Part shown: piece after piece, positions 9,307-19,107 of the stretch
Numbering within the stretch: position 1 is the first letter of the stretch
Layout of the letters: every line of letters starts with the position of its first letter
Assembly: GCA_021783435.1 (NCBI GenBank)
Contig: JAJXUC010000002.1
Location: 13,870 to 77,869 of the forward strand
Direction: 5' to 3'
DNA length: 64,000 nucleotides
Source of the DNA: Pseudomonadota bacterium
Lineage (GTDB): Bacteria; Pseudomonadota; Gammaproteobacteria; Burkholderiales; Burkholderiaceae
The notes under the pieces: model-generated
What the model was told of the DNA's origin: nothing
Database searches by the model: none
The model's input: the letters and a program-made list of their open reading frames with translations, nothing else
Position numbers and translations under genes: made by a program

Positions 9307-11685
9307 TCAGACCTTGTGCACGGAAACCGCACCGAACATGGGCCCGAGGCCCGCGGTCGCAGGATGGGCTGTGGGAATGCGTGCCACACCAGAGGCCAGA
9401 CCGGCATCGCGCCGCGCCGGCAACTCGGCGCTGTTCGCACCCTGTTTGACCGTGACGCGATCGCCGGGTTGCAGTCCCAGACGCTCCCAGGCGTCTGGCG
9501 GAAGTGCGATCTGCCCGGCCAGGCGCGCATCGCGCGTTTGCTGCAGCGAGGTTGAGCGGCGCACGATGGCATCGCTGCTGTAAATCGGCACTTCGGCCAG
9601 ACGCTCGAAAGCATCGGTCGATTGGGCGACCTGATCCTGTACGGCTGAAGACGCAATCTCGAGACTGGCGGGCAGCGGACTATCGATGTGCTGCCCCAGC
9701 GTGGAGGCGATATCCAGGTCATGCAGCGCCGCTTCGCGCACGGCCTCGAGGGTGTCGTACTCGAATCCCACCAGGCCGAGTTGATCGGCAAGCACGCGCA
9801 AGACTTTCCAGGCGGGGCGCGATAGTCCCGGGCTACCCACCACCGGATTGAAGGTTTGCAAAACGCCCTCGCAGTTCACCAGGCTGCCCGCCGTTTCGCT
9901 GAACGGCGCAATCGGCAGCAGCACCTGGGCGTAGTCGGTCGCGCCATGTCGGTAGGCGCTCAAAGCCACCACAAAAGCCGACCGACGCATGGCCGCAATC
10001 GCAAGAGCCGCGTCCTGCGTGTCGAGTTCGGGTTCGACATTCAACAAGAGCATCGCTGCAGGTGGGGTGCGCAGCATTTGCGCGGCGTTCAGACCGCCCT
10101 GTCGCGGCATGGCTCCAACGAGATGGGCACCAACCGTGTTGCCACCCTCGACTGTGTAGCCAAAGCTCGCGCCGGTGCGCGCGGCTATCCAGCGCCCCAG
10201 GACTTCGAGTTGCGCCGCCTGGGGATGCTGCGCGGCGGCATTGCCCAGCAGCACGGCCTTGCGCTGGCCGGCGAGCAAACCGAGAGCGACGCGCCGGGCG
10301 GTTTCACCGGCTTGCAGCCCCGCAAGCGCGGACGGGGCCTCGATACCCTGTTCCGCAGCCACCGCCGCGGCCACTTCGGCCAGGCCGCGCAACCACCGAC
10401 TGGGCGGTTGCACCATGCGCGCGTGCAGCGGCATGAGGGCGTCGTCGTCAGCCGCGTGCAGCAGACTGATCTTGGCACCCGAGCGGGCGGCGCGGCGCAG
10501 CTTGGCGGCGAGCAACGGGTGGTCCTTGCGCAGGAAGGAACCGACGATCAGTGCTGATTGCAGATGCCGGACATCGGCAAGCGGCAGACCGAGCCAGGGA
10601 ATGGCGGAACCCTGCGCGCGAGCCGCATCCGCGGAAAAATCCGATTGGCGCAGGCGGAAGTCGATGTTCTCGCTGCCGAGCGCGCGCACCAGCTTGCTCA
10701 GCAGAAATAGCTCCTCGAGCGTGCTTTGCGGCGTGGCCAGTCCGCCCAGGGCCTGCGGACCATCGACCTCGATTACACGCTTGAGACCCTGCGCCACATA
10801 GCCGAGCGCGGTGGGCCAGTCCGTCTCGCGCCACTGTTCACCGTTGCGGATCATGGGCTGGGTCAGGCGCTCGGGACTGTTGAGTCCTTCGTAGCTGAAG
10901 CGATCACGGTCGGAAATCCAGCATTCGTTGATGGCCTCGTTGTCTTGCGGCACCACGCGCATGACGCGGTTGTTCTTCACCTGCATCACCAGATTGCTGC
11001 CCAGGCTGTCGTGGGGGCTGATGGAGGCGCGACGCGAGAGTTCCCAGGTGCGCGCAGCGAATCGGAAGGGCTTGCTGGTGAGTGCCCCGACCGGGCAGAT
11101 GTCGATCATGTTGCCCGAGAGTTCGGAGTCGATCGAGCCCTCGAGAAAGGTGGTGATTTCGGAATGCTCGCCACGGTTGGCCATGCCGAGTTCCATGATG
11201 CCTGCGACCTCCTGGCCGAAGCGCACGCAGCGTGTGCAGTGAATGCAGCGCGTCATCTCCTCCATGGCCACGAGAGGACCGGCGTTCTTGTGGAACACCA
11301 CACGCTTTTCTTCGCTGTAGCGCGAAGACGAGGCACCGTACCCCACGGCCAGGTCTTGCAACTGGCATTCACCCCCTTGGTCGCAAATCGGGCAATCGAG
11401 CGGATGGTTGATGAGCAGCAGTTCCATGACGCCCTTCTGCGCCTGGATGGCCTTATCCGAATGGGTTCGCACGATCATGCCCTGGGCCACGGGGGTGGCA
11501 CAGGCCGGCAAGGGTTTGGGGGCCTTTTCCACGTCGACCAGGCACATGCGGCAATTGGCCGCGATGGACAGCTTCGGGTGGTAACAGAAGTGCGGGACGT
11601 AGATGTCGAGTTTGTGCGTGGCATCCATCACCATGGAGCCTTCGGGCACCTCGACCTTGCGTCCGTCGATTTCCAGTTCAACCAT
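9307..11685 (-). CDS. nuoG: NADH-quinone oxidoreductase subunit G (iron-sulfur subunit)
   Basis: A 792-residue peripheral-arm subunit. Its N-terminal region binds a 2Fe-2S cluster (cysteines in HFCYHPKL, NCRMC and PACAT). The next binds 4Fe-4S N5 (HPLDCPICDQGGEC) and 4Fe-4S N4 (CIHCTRC plus DICPVGAL). The rest is a molybdopterin-oxidoreductase-like domain without an obvious cofactor role. The extra N7 cysteine set of E. coli, expected just after DICPVGAL, is absent: the segment reads ISPHDSLGSN. The start lies 46 bp after the nuoF stop. Confidence 0.96.
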   Translation of the reverse strand: MVELEIDGRKVEVPEGSMVMDATHKLDIYVPHFCYHPKLSIAANCRMCLVDVEKAPKPLPACATPVAQGMIVRTHSDKAIQAQKGVMELLLINHPLDCPICDQGGECQLQDLAVGYGASSSRYSEEKRVVFHKNAGPLVAMEEMTRCIHCTRCVRFGQEVAGIMELGMANRGEHSEITTFLEGSIDSELSGNMIDICPVGALTSKPFRFAARTWELSRRASISPHDSLGSNLVMQVKNNRVMRVVPQDNEAINECWISDRDRFSYEGLNSPERLTQPMIRNGEQWRETDWPTALGYVAQGLKRVIEVDGPQALGGLATPQSTLEELFLLSKLVRALGSENIDFRLRQSDFSADAARAQGSAIPWLGLPLADVRHLQSALIVGSFLRKDHPLLAAKLRRAARSGAKISLLHAADDDALMPLHARMVQPPSRWLRGLAEVAAAVAAEQGIEAPSALAGLQAGETARRVALGLLAGQRKAVLLGNAAAQHPQAAQLEVLGRWIAARTGASFGYTVEGGNTVGAHLVGAMPRQGGLNAAQMLRTPPAAMLLLNVEPELDTQDAALAIAAMRRSAFVVALSAYRHGATDYAQVLLPIAPFSETAGSLVNCEGVLQTFNPVVGSPGLSRPAWKVLRVLADQLGLVGFEYDTLEAVREAALHDLDIASTLGQHIDSPLPASLEIASSAVQDQVAQSTDAFERLAEVPIYSSDAIVRRSTSLQQTRDARLAGQIALPPDAWERLGLQPGDRVTVKQGANSAELPARRDAGLASGVARIPTAHPATAGLGPMFGAVSVHKV

Positions 11686-11731
11686 GTTGTGTCAACCTCG
11701 TGTGCAGGCGATGCAAGGAGCTGCGCGATCG

Positions 11732-13066
11732 TCAGACATACGCAGGCACGATGCAGGTTTTGTGTTCGATGTGGTGCTCGAATTCGGCGCGGAAATGCTT
11801 GATGAAGGACTTGACCGGCATGGCCGCCGCATCCCCCAGAGCGCAAATCGTGCGCCCGGCAATGTTGTCGGACACCGAGTTGAGTGCGTCCAGGTCTTCC
11901 GGCCGGCCCTTGCCATGCTCGATGCGGTGGACCATGCGGTACAGCCAGCCAGTCCCTTCGCGACAGGGTGTGCACTGGCCACAGGACTCGTGCTGATAGA
12001 AGTAGGACAGGCGCATCAAGGACTTCACCATGCAGCGCGTGTCGTTGAGCACGATGACCGCTCCCGACCCCAGCATAGATCCGGCCTTGGCGATGGAGTC
12101 GTAGTCCATCGTGCAGTCCATGACGATATTGGCCGGAAGCACCGGCGCCGATGAGCCGCCGGGAATCACGGCTTTGAGCGCCCTGCCCTCGCGCATGCCA
12201 CCAGCCAGCGCCAGGAGTTTGGAGAAAGGTGTGCCCATGGGGACTTCATAGTTGCCGGGCAACGCGACGTCACCGGAAACCGAGTAGATCTTGGTGCCGC
12301 CGTTGTTGGGTTTGCCGCATTCCAGATAGGCCTGTCCGCCGTTGCGGATGATCCAGGGCACAGCGGCAAAGGTCTCGGTATTGTTGATGGTGGTGGGCTT
12401 GCCGTACAGGCCGAAACTGGCAGGGAACGGCGGCTTGAAACGCGGCTGGCCCTTCTTGCCCTCCAGCGATTCGAGAAGCGCGGTTTCTTCGCCGCAGATG
12501 TAGGCGCCGAAACCATGCGAGGCATGCAACTGAAAGCTGTAGGCGCTGCCGAGAATGTTGTCGCCGAGATAGCCGGCGGCACGCGCTTCGTCCAAGGCAT
12601 CTTCGAAGCGGTCGTAATCCTCGAAGATTTCGCCGTGGATGTAGTTGTAGCCCACGCTGATGCCCATGGCATAGGCGGCGATGATCATGCCCTCGATGAC
12701 GATATGCGGGTTGAAGCGCAGGATGTCACGATCCTTGAACGTTCCGGGTTCGCCTTCGTCCGAGTTGCACACCAGATACTTCTGGCCCGGGAACTGGCGC
12801 GGCATGAAGCTCCACTTCAGACCGGTTGGAAAACCGGCGCCGCCACGCCCCCGCAAGGCCGAGAGTTTGATGTCGGCGATGACTTGTTCCGGGGTCATGC
12901 CCGCGCCGCCATCGACTCCAAGAATTTTGCGCAAGGCGCGGTAGCCATCGCGGGCCACGTAATCGTTCAGGCGCCAGTTCTTGCCGTCCAACCCCAGCAG
13001 AATTTGCGGCGAGAGATGATGGCCATGGAAACAACTCTCCCGGCCCGTGGATGCATAGGCACTCAT
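11732..13066 (-). CDS. nuoF: NADH-quinone oxidoreductase subunit F (NADH/FMN site)
   Basis: The 444-residue subunit oxidises NADH. The glycine-rich nucleotide site [13 protein letters not shown] is near residue 75, the FMN region [16 protein letters not shown] near residue 190, and the N3 4Fe-4S ligands are in [15 protein letters not shown] near residue 365 with a final cysteine in [11 protein letters not shown]. Its ATG overlaps the nuoE stop in an ATGA tetranucleotide at 13063-13066, so translation of the two NADH-module subunits is probably coupled. Confidence 0.97.
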   Translation of the reverse strand: MSAYASTGRESCFHGHHLSPQILLGLDGKNWRLNDYVARDGYRALRKILGVDGGAGMTPEQVIADIKLSALRGRGGAGFPTGLKWSFMPRQFPGQKYLVCNSDEGEPGTFKDRDILRFNPHIVIEGMIIAAYAMGISVGYNYIHGEIFEDYDRFEDALDEARAAGYLGDNILGSAYSFQLHASHGFGAYICGEETALLESLEGKKGQPRFKPPFPASFGLYGKPTTINNTETFAAVPWIIRNGGQAYLECGKPNNGGTKIYSVSGDVALPGNYEVPMGTPFSKLLALAGGMREGRALKAVIPGGSSAPVLPANIVMDCTMDYDSIAKAGSMLGSGAVIVLNDTRCMVKSLMRLSYFYQHESCGQCTPCREGTGWLYRMVHRIEHGKGRPEDLDALNSVSDNIAGRTICALGDAAAMPVKSFIKHFRAEFEHHIEHKTCIVPAYV

Positions 13067-13563
13067 GCTGCATCTCCTTTAGCCGCCTGGCGGCGCAGAT
13101 CGTCGATCAACAGATCGATCTGCGCGTTGCCGAGAAAGCTGCACATGCGACGGTCGTTCACCAGAGCCACGGGTGCGTCACCACAGGCGCCCAGGCATTC
13201 GCTTTCCTGCAGCGTGAACATGCCGTCGGCCGTGGTCTCGCCCAGGGCAATGCCCAGTTTCTGGCTGAGATAGTGCAGCGCTTGCGCGCCACCGCCGAGT
13301 TGACAAGGCAGATTGGTGCACACGTTGAGCTTGAAGCGCCCGACCGGTCGGGTGTTGAACATGTTGTAGAAGGTCACGACCTCGTGCACTGCGATGGCCG
13401 GGATGCCGATGTAGTCGGCGACTTCGCGCTCGGACTCCGAGGAAATCCAGCCGCGCTCGAGTTGCACGATGGCCAACGCGGCAATGACCGCGGACTGCCG
13501 CTGATCGGCGGGATACTTGGCCAGTTCGCGGTCGATGCGCTGGCGTGTGGTTTCTGACAGCAT
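13063..13563 (-). CDS. nuoE: NADH-quinone oxidoreductase subunit E (2Fe-2S, N1a)
   Basis: The 166-residue thioredoxin-like subunit binds cluster N1a through CTNLPC and ECLGAC, with about 36 residues between the pairs, as expected for the family. The start [18 protein letters not shown] (ATG 13563) is preferred because it lies 4 bp after the nuoD stop; the longer open frame runs through nuoD. The end overlaps nuoF by 4 bp. Confidence 0.96.
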   Translation of the reverse strand: MLSETTRQRIDRELAKYPADQRQSAVIAALAIVQLERGWISSESEREVADYIGIPAIAVHEVVTFYNMFNTRPVGRFKLNVCTNLPCQLGGGAQALHYLSQKLGIALGETTADGMFTLQESECLGACGDAPVALVNDRRMCSFLGNAQIDLLIDDLRRQAAKGDAA

Positions 13564-13567
13564 GGGT

Positions 13568-14821
13568 TTATCGATCGATTTCGCCGAACACAATATCCAT
13601 CGTGCCGATGATGGCCACGGCATCCGCAATCATGTGGCCGCGCGACATTTCGTCCATCGCCGCCAGGTGCGGGAAACCTGGCGCACGGATTTTCAGGCGG
13701 AAGGGCTTGTTGGAACCGTCGGAGACGATGTAGATGCCAAACTCGCCCTTGGGATGCTCCACCGCCGCGTACGACTGCCCCTCAGGCACATGAAAACCTT
13801 CGGAGAACAGCTTGAAGTGGTGGATCAGCTCTTCCATGCTGGTTTTCATCTCGACCCGGGATGGCGGTGCCACCTTGTGGTTATCGGTGATGACCGGCCC
13901 GGGATGGGCGCGCAGCCAGGCCACGCACTGCTGAATGATGCGGTTGGACTGCCGCATTTCCTCCATGCGCACCAGATAGCGGTCGTAGCAGTCGCCTTCC
14001 TTGCCGACCGGGACGTCGAACTCCATGTCCGCGTAGACGTCGTACGGCTGGTTCTTGCGCAAATCCCAGACGATGCCCGAACCTCGGAGCATCGGACCGC
14101 TGAGCCCAAGCTGCAAAGCACGCTCGGGGGATACGACGCCGATGCCCACGGTTCGCTGCTTCCAGATGCGATTGTCGGTCAACAGGGTTTCGTATTCGTC
14201 GACATACCTGGGAAAGCGTTGCGTGAAATCGTCGATGAAATCCAGCAATGAGCCCTGCCGGTTGCTGTTGAGGACCTTGGTATCGCGCGGACCATGCACA
14301 CTGGACTCGCGGTACTGAGGCATGACGTCCGGCAGGTCGCGATAAACCCCTCCCGGCCGAAAATAGGCAGCATGCATGCGCGCACCCGATGCCGCCTCGT
14401 ACATGTCGAACAGGTCTTCACGCTCGCGAAAGGCGTAGAGGAAGATGGTCATCGCGCCGCAGTCCAGGCCATGCGCGCCCAGCCACAGCAGGTGGTTCAA
14501 CAGCCGGGTGATCTCGGCGAACATGACGCGGATGTACTGCGCGCGCACGGGCACGTCGACTCCCAGCAGTTTCTCGATGGCCAGGACATAGGCATGCTCG
14601 TTGCACATCATGGAGACATAGTCCAACCGGTCCATGTACGGCAGCGCCTGCATGTAGGTGCGCGTTTCGGCCAGCTTTTCGGTGGCGCGATGCAGCAAGC
14701 CGATATGGGGGTCGGCTCGCTGGATGACTTCGCCATCGAGTTCCAGCACCAGCCGCAACACGCCATGTGCTGCCGGGTGCTGCGGTCCGAAGTTGAGGGT
14801 GTAGTTCTTGATCTCGGCCAT
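13568..14821 (-). CDS. nuoD: NADH-quinone oxidoreductase subunit D
   Basis: The 417-residue, 49-kDa-type subunit is related to the hydrogenase large subunit and forms the quinone site with NuoB. Family motifs: [20 protein letters not shown] at the N-terminus (quinone-site histidine in PQHPAAHG) and the C-terminal [20 protein letters not shown]. It is not fused to NuoC, unlike in E. coli. It starts 16 bp after nuoC and ends 4 bp before nuoE. Confidence 0.97.
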   Translation of the reverse strand: MAEIKNYTLNFGPQHPAAHGVLRLVLELDGEVIQRADPHIGLLHRATEKLAETRTYMQALPYMDRLDYVSMMCNEHAYVLAIEKLLGVDVPVRAQYIRVMFAEITRLLNHLLWLGAHGLDCGAMTIFLYAFREREDLFDMYEAASGARMHAAYFRPGGVYRDLPDVMPQYRESSVHGPRDTKVLNSNRQGSLLDFIDDFTQRFPRYVDEYETLLTDNRIWKQRTVGIGVVSPERALQLGLSGPMLRGSGIVWDLRKNQPYDVYADMEFDVPVGKEGDCYDRYLVRMEEMRQSNRIIQQCVAWLRAHPGPVITDNHKVAPPSRVEMKTSMEELIHHFKLFSEGFHVPEGQSYAAVEHPKGEFGIYIVSDGSNKPFRLKIRAPGFPHLAAMDEMSRGHMIADAVAIIGTMDIVFGEIDR

Positions 14822-14837
14822 GGTCGTCCAGGGTGGT

Positions 14838-15470
14838 TCAGGCCGTAGGGCGGGGGGGCTTGGGACCGACCGGCTTGAGCCCGCCGTAGCCGGCCTCCCG
14901 CACGATGCGTGGCACGATTTCGCGCGGTTCGATCGTCACGGGCTGGTAGATGACGCGGCGACGCTCGGGGTCGTAGCGCATCTCGACCGTGCCGCTGATA
15001 GGGAAGTCCTTGCGGAAAGGATGGCCGATGAAACCATAGTCGGTCAGCAAGCGCCGCAGATCATTGTGGCCTTCGAAGACCACGCCGTAGAGGTCGAAGG
15101 CTTCGCGTTCATACCAGTTGGCGCTGTTCCAGATGGCGTCAACCGAAGGCACGACCGGCATGTCATCGTCGTCGGCCCACATCCGCACTCTGACACGCTG
15201 GTTGAGGCTGACCGAAAGCAGGTGCAGCACGACGGCGTAACGCCTACCCTGCCAGGGTCCGTTGGCGTAGCCCTGATAGTCGACGACGCAGAGATCGATG
15301 AGCTGCTCGAAGCGCAACGACGCCTGGTCGCGCAGGATGGAGCATGCATCGAGGTAAAGAGCCGACGGAACGTCGATGGTGATTGCTTCCACGGCCCACG
15401 CCATGGATGCGATGCGCTCGCCCAATTGTTGCTGTAGATCGTGCTGGAGTTGTTCGAGTTTGCTGGGCAT
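14838..15470 (-). CDS. nuoC: NADH-quinone oxidoreductase subunit C
   Basis: The 210-residue, 30-kDa-type subunit contains the family signature from [18 protein letters not shown] to HPFRKDFP around residues 125-165. The start [17 protein letters not shown] (ATG 15470) is 47 bp after the nuoB stop. An upstream in-frame extension of 17 codons is possible but unlikely. The C-terminus ends in a proline-rich tail. It is a structural subunit of the connecting module, separate from NuoD here. Confidence 0.96.
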   Translation of the reverse strand: MPSKLEQLQHDLQQQLGERIASMAWAVEAITIDVPSALYLDACSILRDQASLRFEQLIDLCVVDYQGYANGPWQGRRYAVVLHLLSVSLNQRVRVRMWADDDDMPVVPSVDAIWNSANWYEREAFDLYGVVFEGHNDLRRLLTDYGFIGHPFRKDFPISGTVEMRYDPERRRVIYQPVTIEPREIVPRIVREAGYGGLKPVGPKPPRPTA

Positions 15471-15517
15471 CGGGGTATGCTGGAATGACGCTGGATTCAG
15501 TGCTCGGCAGGACGGGC

Positions 15518-15994
15518 TCAACGCGCGATGGTGTTGGTGCGACGAATCTTGTTCTGCAGCTGGATGAGGCCGTAAAGCAGCGCTTCGGCCGTGGGCGGGC
15601 AGCCCGGGACGTACACATCCACCGGCACGATGCGGTCACAACCGCGCACCACGGAATAGGAGTAGTGGTAATAACCACCGCCGTTGGCACAGGAACCCAT
15701 GGACAGCACCCAGCGCGGTTCGGCCATCTGGTCGTAGACCTTGCGTAGAGCCGGCGCCATTTTGTTGCACAACGTTCCGGCGACGATCATCAGGTCGGAC
15801 TGACGCGGACTGGGCCGGAAAACGATGCCGAAGCGGTCCAGGTCATAACGCGCAGCACCCGCATGCATCATTTCAACTGCGCAGCAGGCAAGGCCGAACG
15901 TCATGGGCCAGAGCGACCCGGTGCGCGTCCAGTTGATCAGCTTGTCGGCCGACGTGGTGATGAATCCTTCGTTCAGAACCCCTTCGATGCTCAT
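15518..15994 (-). CDS. nuoB: NADH-quinone oxidoreductase subunit B (cluster N2)
   Basis: The 158-residue, PSST-type subunit holds the terminal 4Fe-4S cluster N2, which reduces quinone. Ligands are the tandem cysteines in [10 protein letters not shown] plus cysteines in MGSCANGGG and [10 protein letters not shown]. The length matches betaproteobacterial NuoB. It starts 27 bp after nuoA and precedes nuoC in the standard order. Confidence 0.97.
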   Translation of the reverse strand: MSIEGVLNEGFITTSADKLINWTRTGSLWPMTFGLACCAVEMMHAGAARYDLDRFGIVFRPSPRQSDLMIVAGTLCNKMAPALRKVYDQMAEPRWVLSMGSCANGGGYYHYSYSVVRGCDRIVPVDVYVPGCPPTAEALLYGLIQLQNKIRRTNTIAR

Positions 15995-16021
15995 GCTTGT
16001 TCCCCAAGGTGTGGACCGAGA

Positions 16022-16381
16022 TTACTCCCAGTCCAGCGCCCCCTTTTTCCATTCGTAGATAAAGCCCACCACAAGAATGGACAGGAAGATCATCATGGCC
16101 CAGAACCCCGTTGCCCCGATCTGCTTGAGCACCACGGCCCAGGGGAAAAGGAAAGCAATTTCCAGATCGAACAGGATGAACAGGATGGCGACCAGGTAAT
16201 AGCGCACATCGAATTTCATACGCGCGTCCTCAAAAGCCTCGAAGCCGCACTCATAGGGTGCATTCTTGGCGCTGTCGGGACGGCTGGGGCCAAGTAGACG
16301 ACCCAAAGCCAGCGGTGCGATACCCACGCCGGTGCCGACCAGAATGAAGAGCAAAACCGGTAAATATTGCTCAAGAAACAT
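16022..16381 (-). CDS. nuoA: NADH-quinone oxidoreductase subunit A
   Basis: The 119-residue, three-helix membrane subunit opens the complex I operon. Family motifs include [20 protein letters not shown] in the loop and [16 protein letters not shown] in helix 2. A strong ribosome-binding site, GAGGAGG, lies about 5 nt before the ATG at 16381. A 154-bp gap separates it from tRNA-Leu upstream and must hold its own promoter, or transcription continues from the tRNA; I see no clear -35/-10 pair. Confidence 0.96.
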   Translation of the reverse strand: MFLEQYLPVLLFILVGTGVGIAPLALGRLLGPSRPDSAKNAPYECGFEAFEDARMKFDVRYYLVAILFILFDLEIAFLFPWAVVLKQIGATGFWAMMIFLSILVVGFIYEWKKGALDWE

Positions 16382-16535
16382 CAGGCCTCCTCTTCGTGAC
16401 TTCGTCGATGCAAACCGGAAACTTGCTAGCCAACACGCTGCATGAGACAGCAGGTCAACAGCCCGCCGCGGCCCGCCACAGTCGTTAAAGCGTAGGTGAG
16501 GACCGCTATTTATTGTTTGATGTACTGCAACATTT

Positions 16536-16620
16536 TGGTGCCGACGGCGAGACTCGAACTCGCACAGCTTTCGCCACTACCCCCTCAAGATAGCGTGTCT
16601 ACCAATTTCACCACGTCGGC
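16536..16620 (-). tRNA. tRNA-Leu, anticodon GAG
   Basis: On the minus strand the 85-nt sequence starts GCCGACG and ends with the matching CGTCGGC, then ACCA, so the CCA end is encoded. The anticodon stem CTATC/GGTAG contains one G-U pair and the loop is TTGAGGG, anticodon GAG at 16584-16586. The long variable arm is that of a class II tRNA. Sequence and layout closely match E. coli tRNA-Leu(GAG). It lies between secG and nuoA, a position seen in related genomes. Confidence 0.96.
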
Positions 16621-16676
16621 AAAACCTCATCCAACTCGTTGTGTTGCAAACCTTCTCGAATGCAACTCAACCCAGC

Positions 16677-16706
16677 ATTTTAGCCGCCTCGCATGCTTCC
16701 AAGCAA
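16677..16706 (-). promoter_or_regulatory. Likely promoter of tRNA-Leu(GAG)
   Basis: Minus strand: TTGCTT (16706-16701), an 18-bp spacer, then TAAAAT (16682-16677). Transcription would begin near 16670, leaving about 50 nt of 5' leader for RNase P. The rest of the 16621-16801 gap shows no gene and no intrinsic terminator after secG. Confidence 0.5.
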
Positions 16707-16801
16707 CGCATAACCATGCCTGTTTGCGCAACGACAAGTTTCACGAGCAGTGCACGTTGACAAGCCGCCGGAAATGATGTTTTGCAATGCAGCATCCAAA
16801 C

Positions 16802-17257
16802 TTACTTTGCGCCACTTGTCTTCGGCGCGGGAACTGCAACAGTCTTGGCTGCAGGCTTGGCCGCTGAAGCAACCTGGGCTGCAGGACCTGCGCCCGGAAT
16901 CTGAGCGATGCCGGCAGGCATCGACGATGCTGCCGGCTTGGCCGCAGCACTGGCTGCCTGTGCCGCGGCAGGTTTCTCGGTACCTGCCAGTTTGCTCATC
17001 AAGCCACCGCCCTCACCTGGCTGATTACCGAAATAGGCCAGTGCCAGGGTACAGACAAAAAAAAGCGTGGCAGCGACCGCCGTACTGCGGCTGAGAAAAT
17101 TGGCAGAACCAGTAGCACCGAACAGGCTTCCGGATGAACCGGAACCGAAGGATGCCCCCATATCGGCGCCTTTGCCGTGCTGCATGAGGATCAGGCCGAC
17201 CATGGCGAGCGCGGACAGGATTTGAATGACGAGAATGAGGGTCAGGGCGATATGCAT
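16802..17257 (-). CDS. secG: Protein translocase subunit SecG with long Ala/Pro/Lys tail
   Basis: A 151-residue protein whose first 75 residues are a normal SecG: helix 1 LILVIQILSALAMVGLILMQ, the conserved GKGADMGASFGSGSSGSLFG loop, then helix 2. SecG joins SecY and SecE and assists SecA-driven export. Beyond residue 85 there is a low-complexity Ala/Pro/Lys-rich tail of about 65 residues, making it longer than E. coli SecG (110). The gene starts 30 bp after tpiA, on the same strand. Confidence 0.93.
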   Translation of the reverse strand: MHIALTLILVIQILSALAMVGLILMQHGKGADMGASFGSGSSGSLFGATGSANFLSRSTAVAATLFFVCTLALAYFGNQPGEGGGLMSKLAGTEKPAAAQAASAAAKPAASSMPAGIAQIPGAGPAAQVASAAKPAAKTVAVPAPKTSGAK

Positions 17258-17287
17258 GATGAAATCGGGTGAGGTCGGGGTGCGGCT

Positions 17288-18037
17288 TCAGGTGGAAAAC
17301 CCGGCTGCGTCAACAATGGCGAGGAAATCGGCAGCTTTCAGCGAAGCTCCGCCAATCAGCCCGCCGTCGATATCCGGCTGGGCAAAAAGTTCGACAGCGT
17401 TGTCGGGCTTGACACTGCCGCCGTAAAGCAGGCGGATGGCAGCAGCACCCGCATGATGGCGAACGGCGCGCTGGCGTATGAAAGCATGAACCTCTTGGGC
17501 TTGCGCCGGGCTTGCGGTGCGTCCGGTGCCGATGGCCCAGACCGGTTCATAAGCCAAGACGATCTGGTCGATGCGTTCGCCTAACAGCAGCAACACCGCG
17601 TCGAGTTGCGTCCCGACGACGGCCTCGGTTTGGCCACGCTCGCGCTGTTCCAGGGTTTCGCCAACGCAAACAACAGGCGTCATGCCCGCATCCAATGCGC
17701 GCTGGGCCTTCATGGCCACCGTGCTGTCAGCCTCGGCGTGGAGGGCGCGGCGCTCGGAATGTCCAACGATGACATGGCCGCAGTCGAAATCGCGCAGCAT
17801 GCTCACCGAAACCTCCCCGGTGTATGGGCCTTGCTCATGCGCGGAGCAGTCTTGCGCACCGAGGTTGATGGGCGTTCTGGCCAGTAAACCCTGCGCCTGT
17901 GCCAGGTATGGGCTGGGAACGCACACAACCACATCGCAAGCAGGCGCAGGCGCGGCAATCAAAGCGTCCAGCAGGGTCTTGTTGGCGGCCAGCGTGCCGT
18001 GCATTTTCCAGTTGCCTGCAACCATCTTGCGACGCAT
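17288..18037 (-). CDS. tpiA: Triose-phosphate isomerase
   Basis: A 249-residue TIM-barrel enzyme that interconverts dihydroxyacetone phosphate and glyceraldehyde 3-phosphate. Catalytic residues are visible: lysine in GNWKMHG, histidine in VIVGHSERR, glutamate in [12 protein letters not shown]. The phosphate-binding loop is [11 protein letters not shown]. The ATG at 18037 is preceded by AGAGGAGA at a good distance. It lies 32 bp after the quinone oxidoreductase gene and before secG. Confidence 0.97.
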   Translation of the reverse strand: MRRKMVAGNWKMHGTLAANKTLLDALIAAPAPACDVVVCVPSPYLAQAQGLLARTPINLGAQDCSAHEQGPYTGEVSVSMLRDFDCGHVIVGHSERRALHAEADSTVAMKAQRALDAGMTPVVCVGETLEQRERGQTEAVVGTQLDAVLLLLGERIDQIVLAYEPVWAIGTGRTASPAQAQEVHAFIRQRAVRHHAGAAAIRLLYGGSVKPDNAVELFAQPDIDGGLIGGASLKAADFLAIVDAAGFST

Positions 18038-18069
18038 CTTGTATCGTCTCCTCTAGGAATTGTCCGGGA

Positions 18070-19059
18070 TCAGGGCCACGTCAACACGATCTTGCCGATG
18101 TGCTGACCTGCTTCCATCAGCGCGTGCGCTTGGGCCACCTGCTCGGCCGGCAACACCGCGTGAAGACGGGGCCGAACCTGCCCGGCTTCCATCAGCGGCC
18201 AGACCTTGTCGCGCAAGGCCAGCGCCACACCCGACTTGAAGGCCACGCTGCGGGCCCGCAAGGTGGAACCCGTGATCGTCAGGCGGCGACGCATCAACAG
18301 TGAGGCATCGAACCCGGCCGCCGTACCGCCTTGCACCGCGATGATGACCAGGCGGCCATCTTCCGCCATGCAACCGAGTTCACGCGCCACGTAGTCGCCT
18401 GCAACCATGTCGAGCAGCACATCGACGCCTCGTCCCTTGGTGTGCTCACGCACCTGCTCGGCAAAATCCTGCGTGCGGTAGTTGATGGCGCGCACTGCGC
18501 CGAGATCCAGGCATGCCTGACATTTCATGTCCGACCCGGCAGTCGCCCAAACGGTGGCACCGAGCGCATGCGCCAGTTGAATGGCGGTGGTGCCGATACC
18601 GCTCGTGCCACCCTGGACCAACAGCAACTCGCCGGCCTTGAGCGCGCCGCGCTCGAACACGTTGTGCCAGACCGTGAAAAAAGTCTCGGGTAGCGCGGCG
18701 GCCTCGGCGTCGCTCAAGATCTCCGGCACGGGAAGGCACTGGCCCACGGGAGCAACGCAATACTCGGCGTAGCCGCCGCCCGTCAGCAAGGCGCAAACCC
18801 GCTGGCCTGGGCGCAGGGTAGACCCTCGCAGATCGCCGCTGAGCACTTCGCCGCAAACCTCGAGCCCCGGAATGTCGGAGGCACCAGGCGGCGGCGGGTA
18901 CAGGCCTTTGCGTTGCAGCACATCAGGCCGATTGATGCCGAACGCGCGAACCCGCAGCAGCACTTCTCCAGGCCCAGGTTCGGGTCGATCGCGGCTCACC
19001 CAGCGAAGTACCTCCGGCGGGCCCGGTTGACTGATCATCGCAACGAGCATGGACGTCAT
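18070..19059 (-). CDS. NAD(P)H quinone oxidoreductase, PIG3-type (zinc-free MDR family)
   Basis: A 329-residue medium-chain dehydrogenase/reductase without the zinc ligands of alcohol dehydrogenases. It has an N-terminal GroES-like domain (GINRPDVLQRKGLYPPPPG) and a Rossmann domain with the nucleotide motif GGTSGIGTTAIQLAHALG near residue 150. The pattern fits the PIG3/TP53I3 group of NADPH quinone reductases. Physiological substrate unknown. It lies 48 bp after pnp and is probably co-transcribed with tpiA. No Shine-Dalgarno is obvious; a start at 19050 (MLVAMISQ) is possible. Confidence 0.88.
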   Translation of the reverse strand: MTSMLVAMISQPGPPEVLRWVSRDRPEPGPGEVLLRVRAFGINRPDVLQRKGLYPPPPGASDIPGLEVCGEVLSGDLRGSTLRPGQRVCALLTGGGYAEYCVAPVGQCLPVPEILSDAEAAALPETFFTVWHNVFERGALKAGELLLVQGGTSGIGTTAIQLAHALGATVWATAGSDMKCQACLDLGAVRAINYRTQDFAEQVREHTKGRGVDVLLDMVAGDYVARELGCMAEDGRLVIIAVQGGTAAGFDASLLMRRRLTITGSTLRARSVAFKSGVALALRDKVWPLMEAGQVRPRLHAVLPAEQVAQAHALMEAGQHIGKIVLTWP

Positions 19060-19107
19060 GGCAGTTCAGTTCAATGAGCGGGAGTGAAGACGCTTGAGAA
19101 GGCTGGC

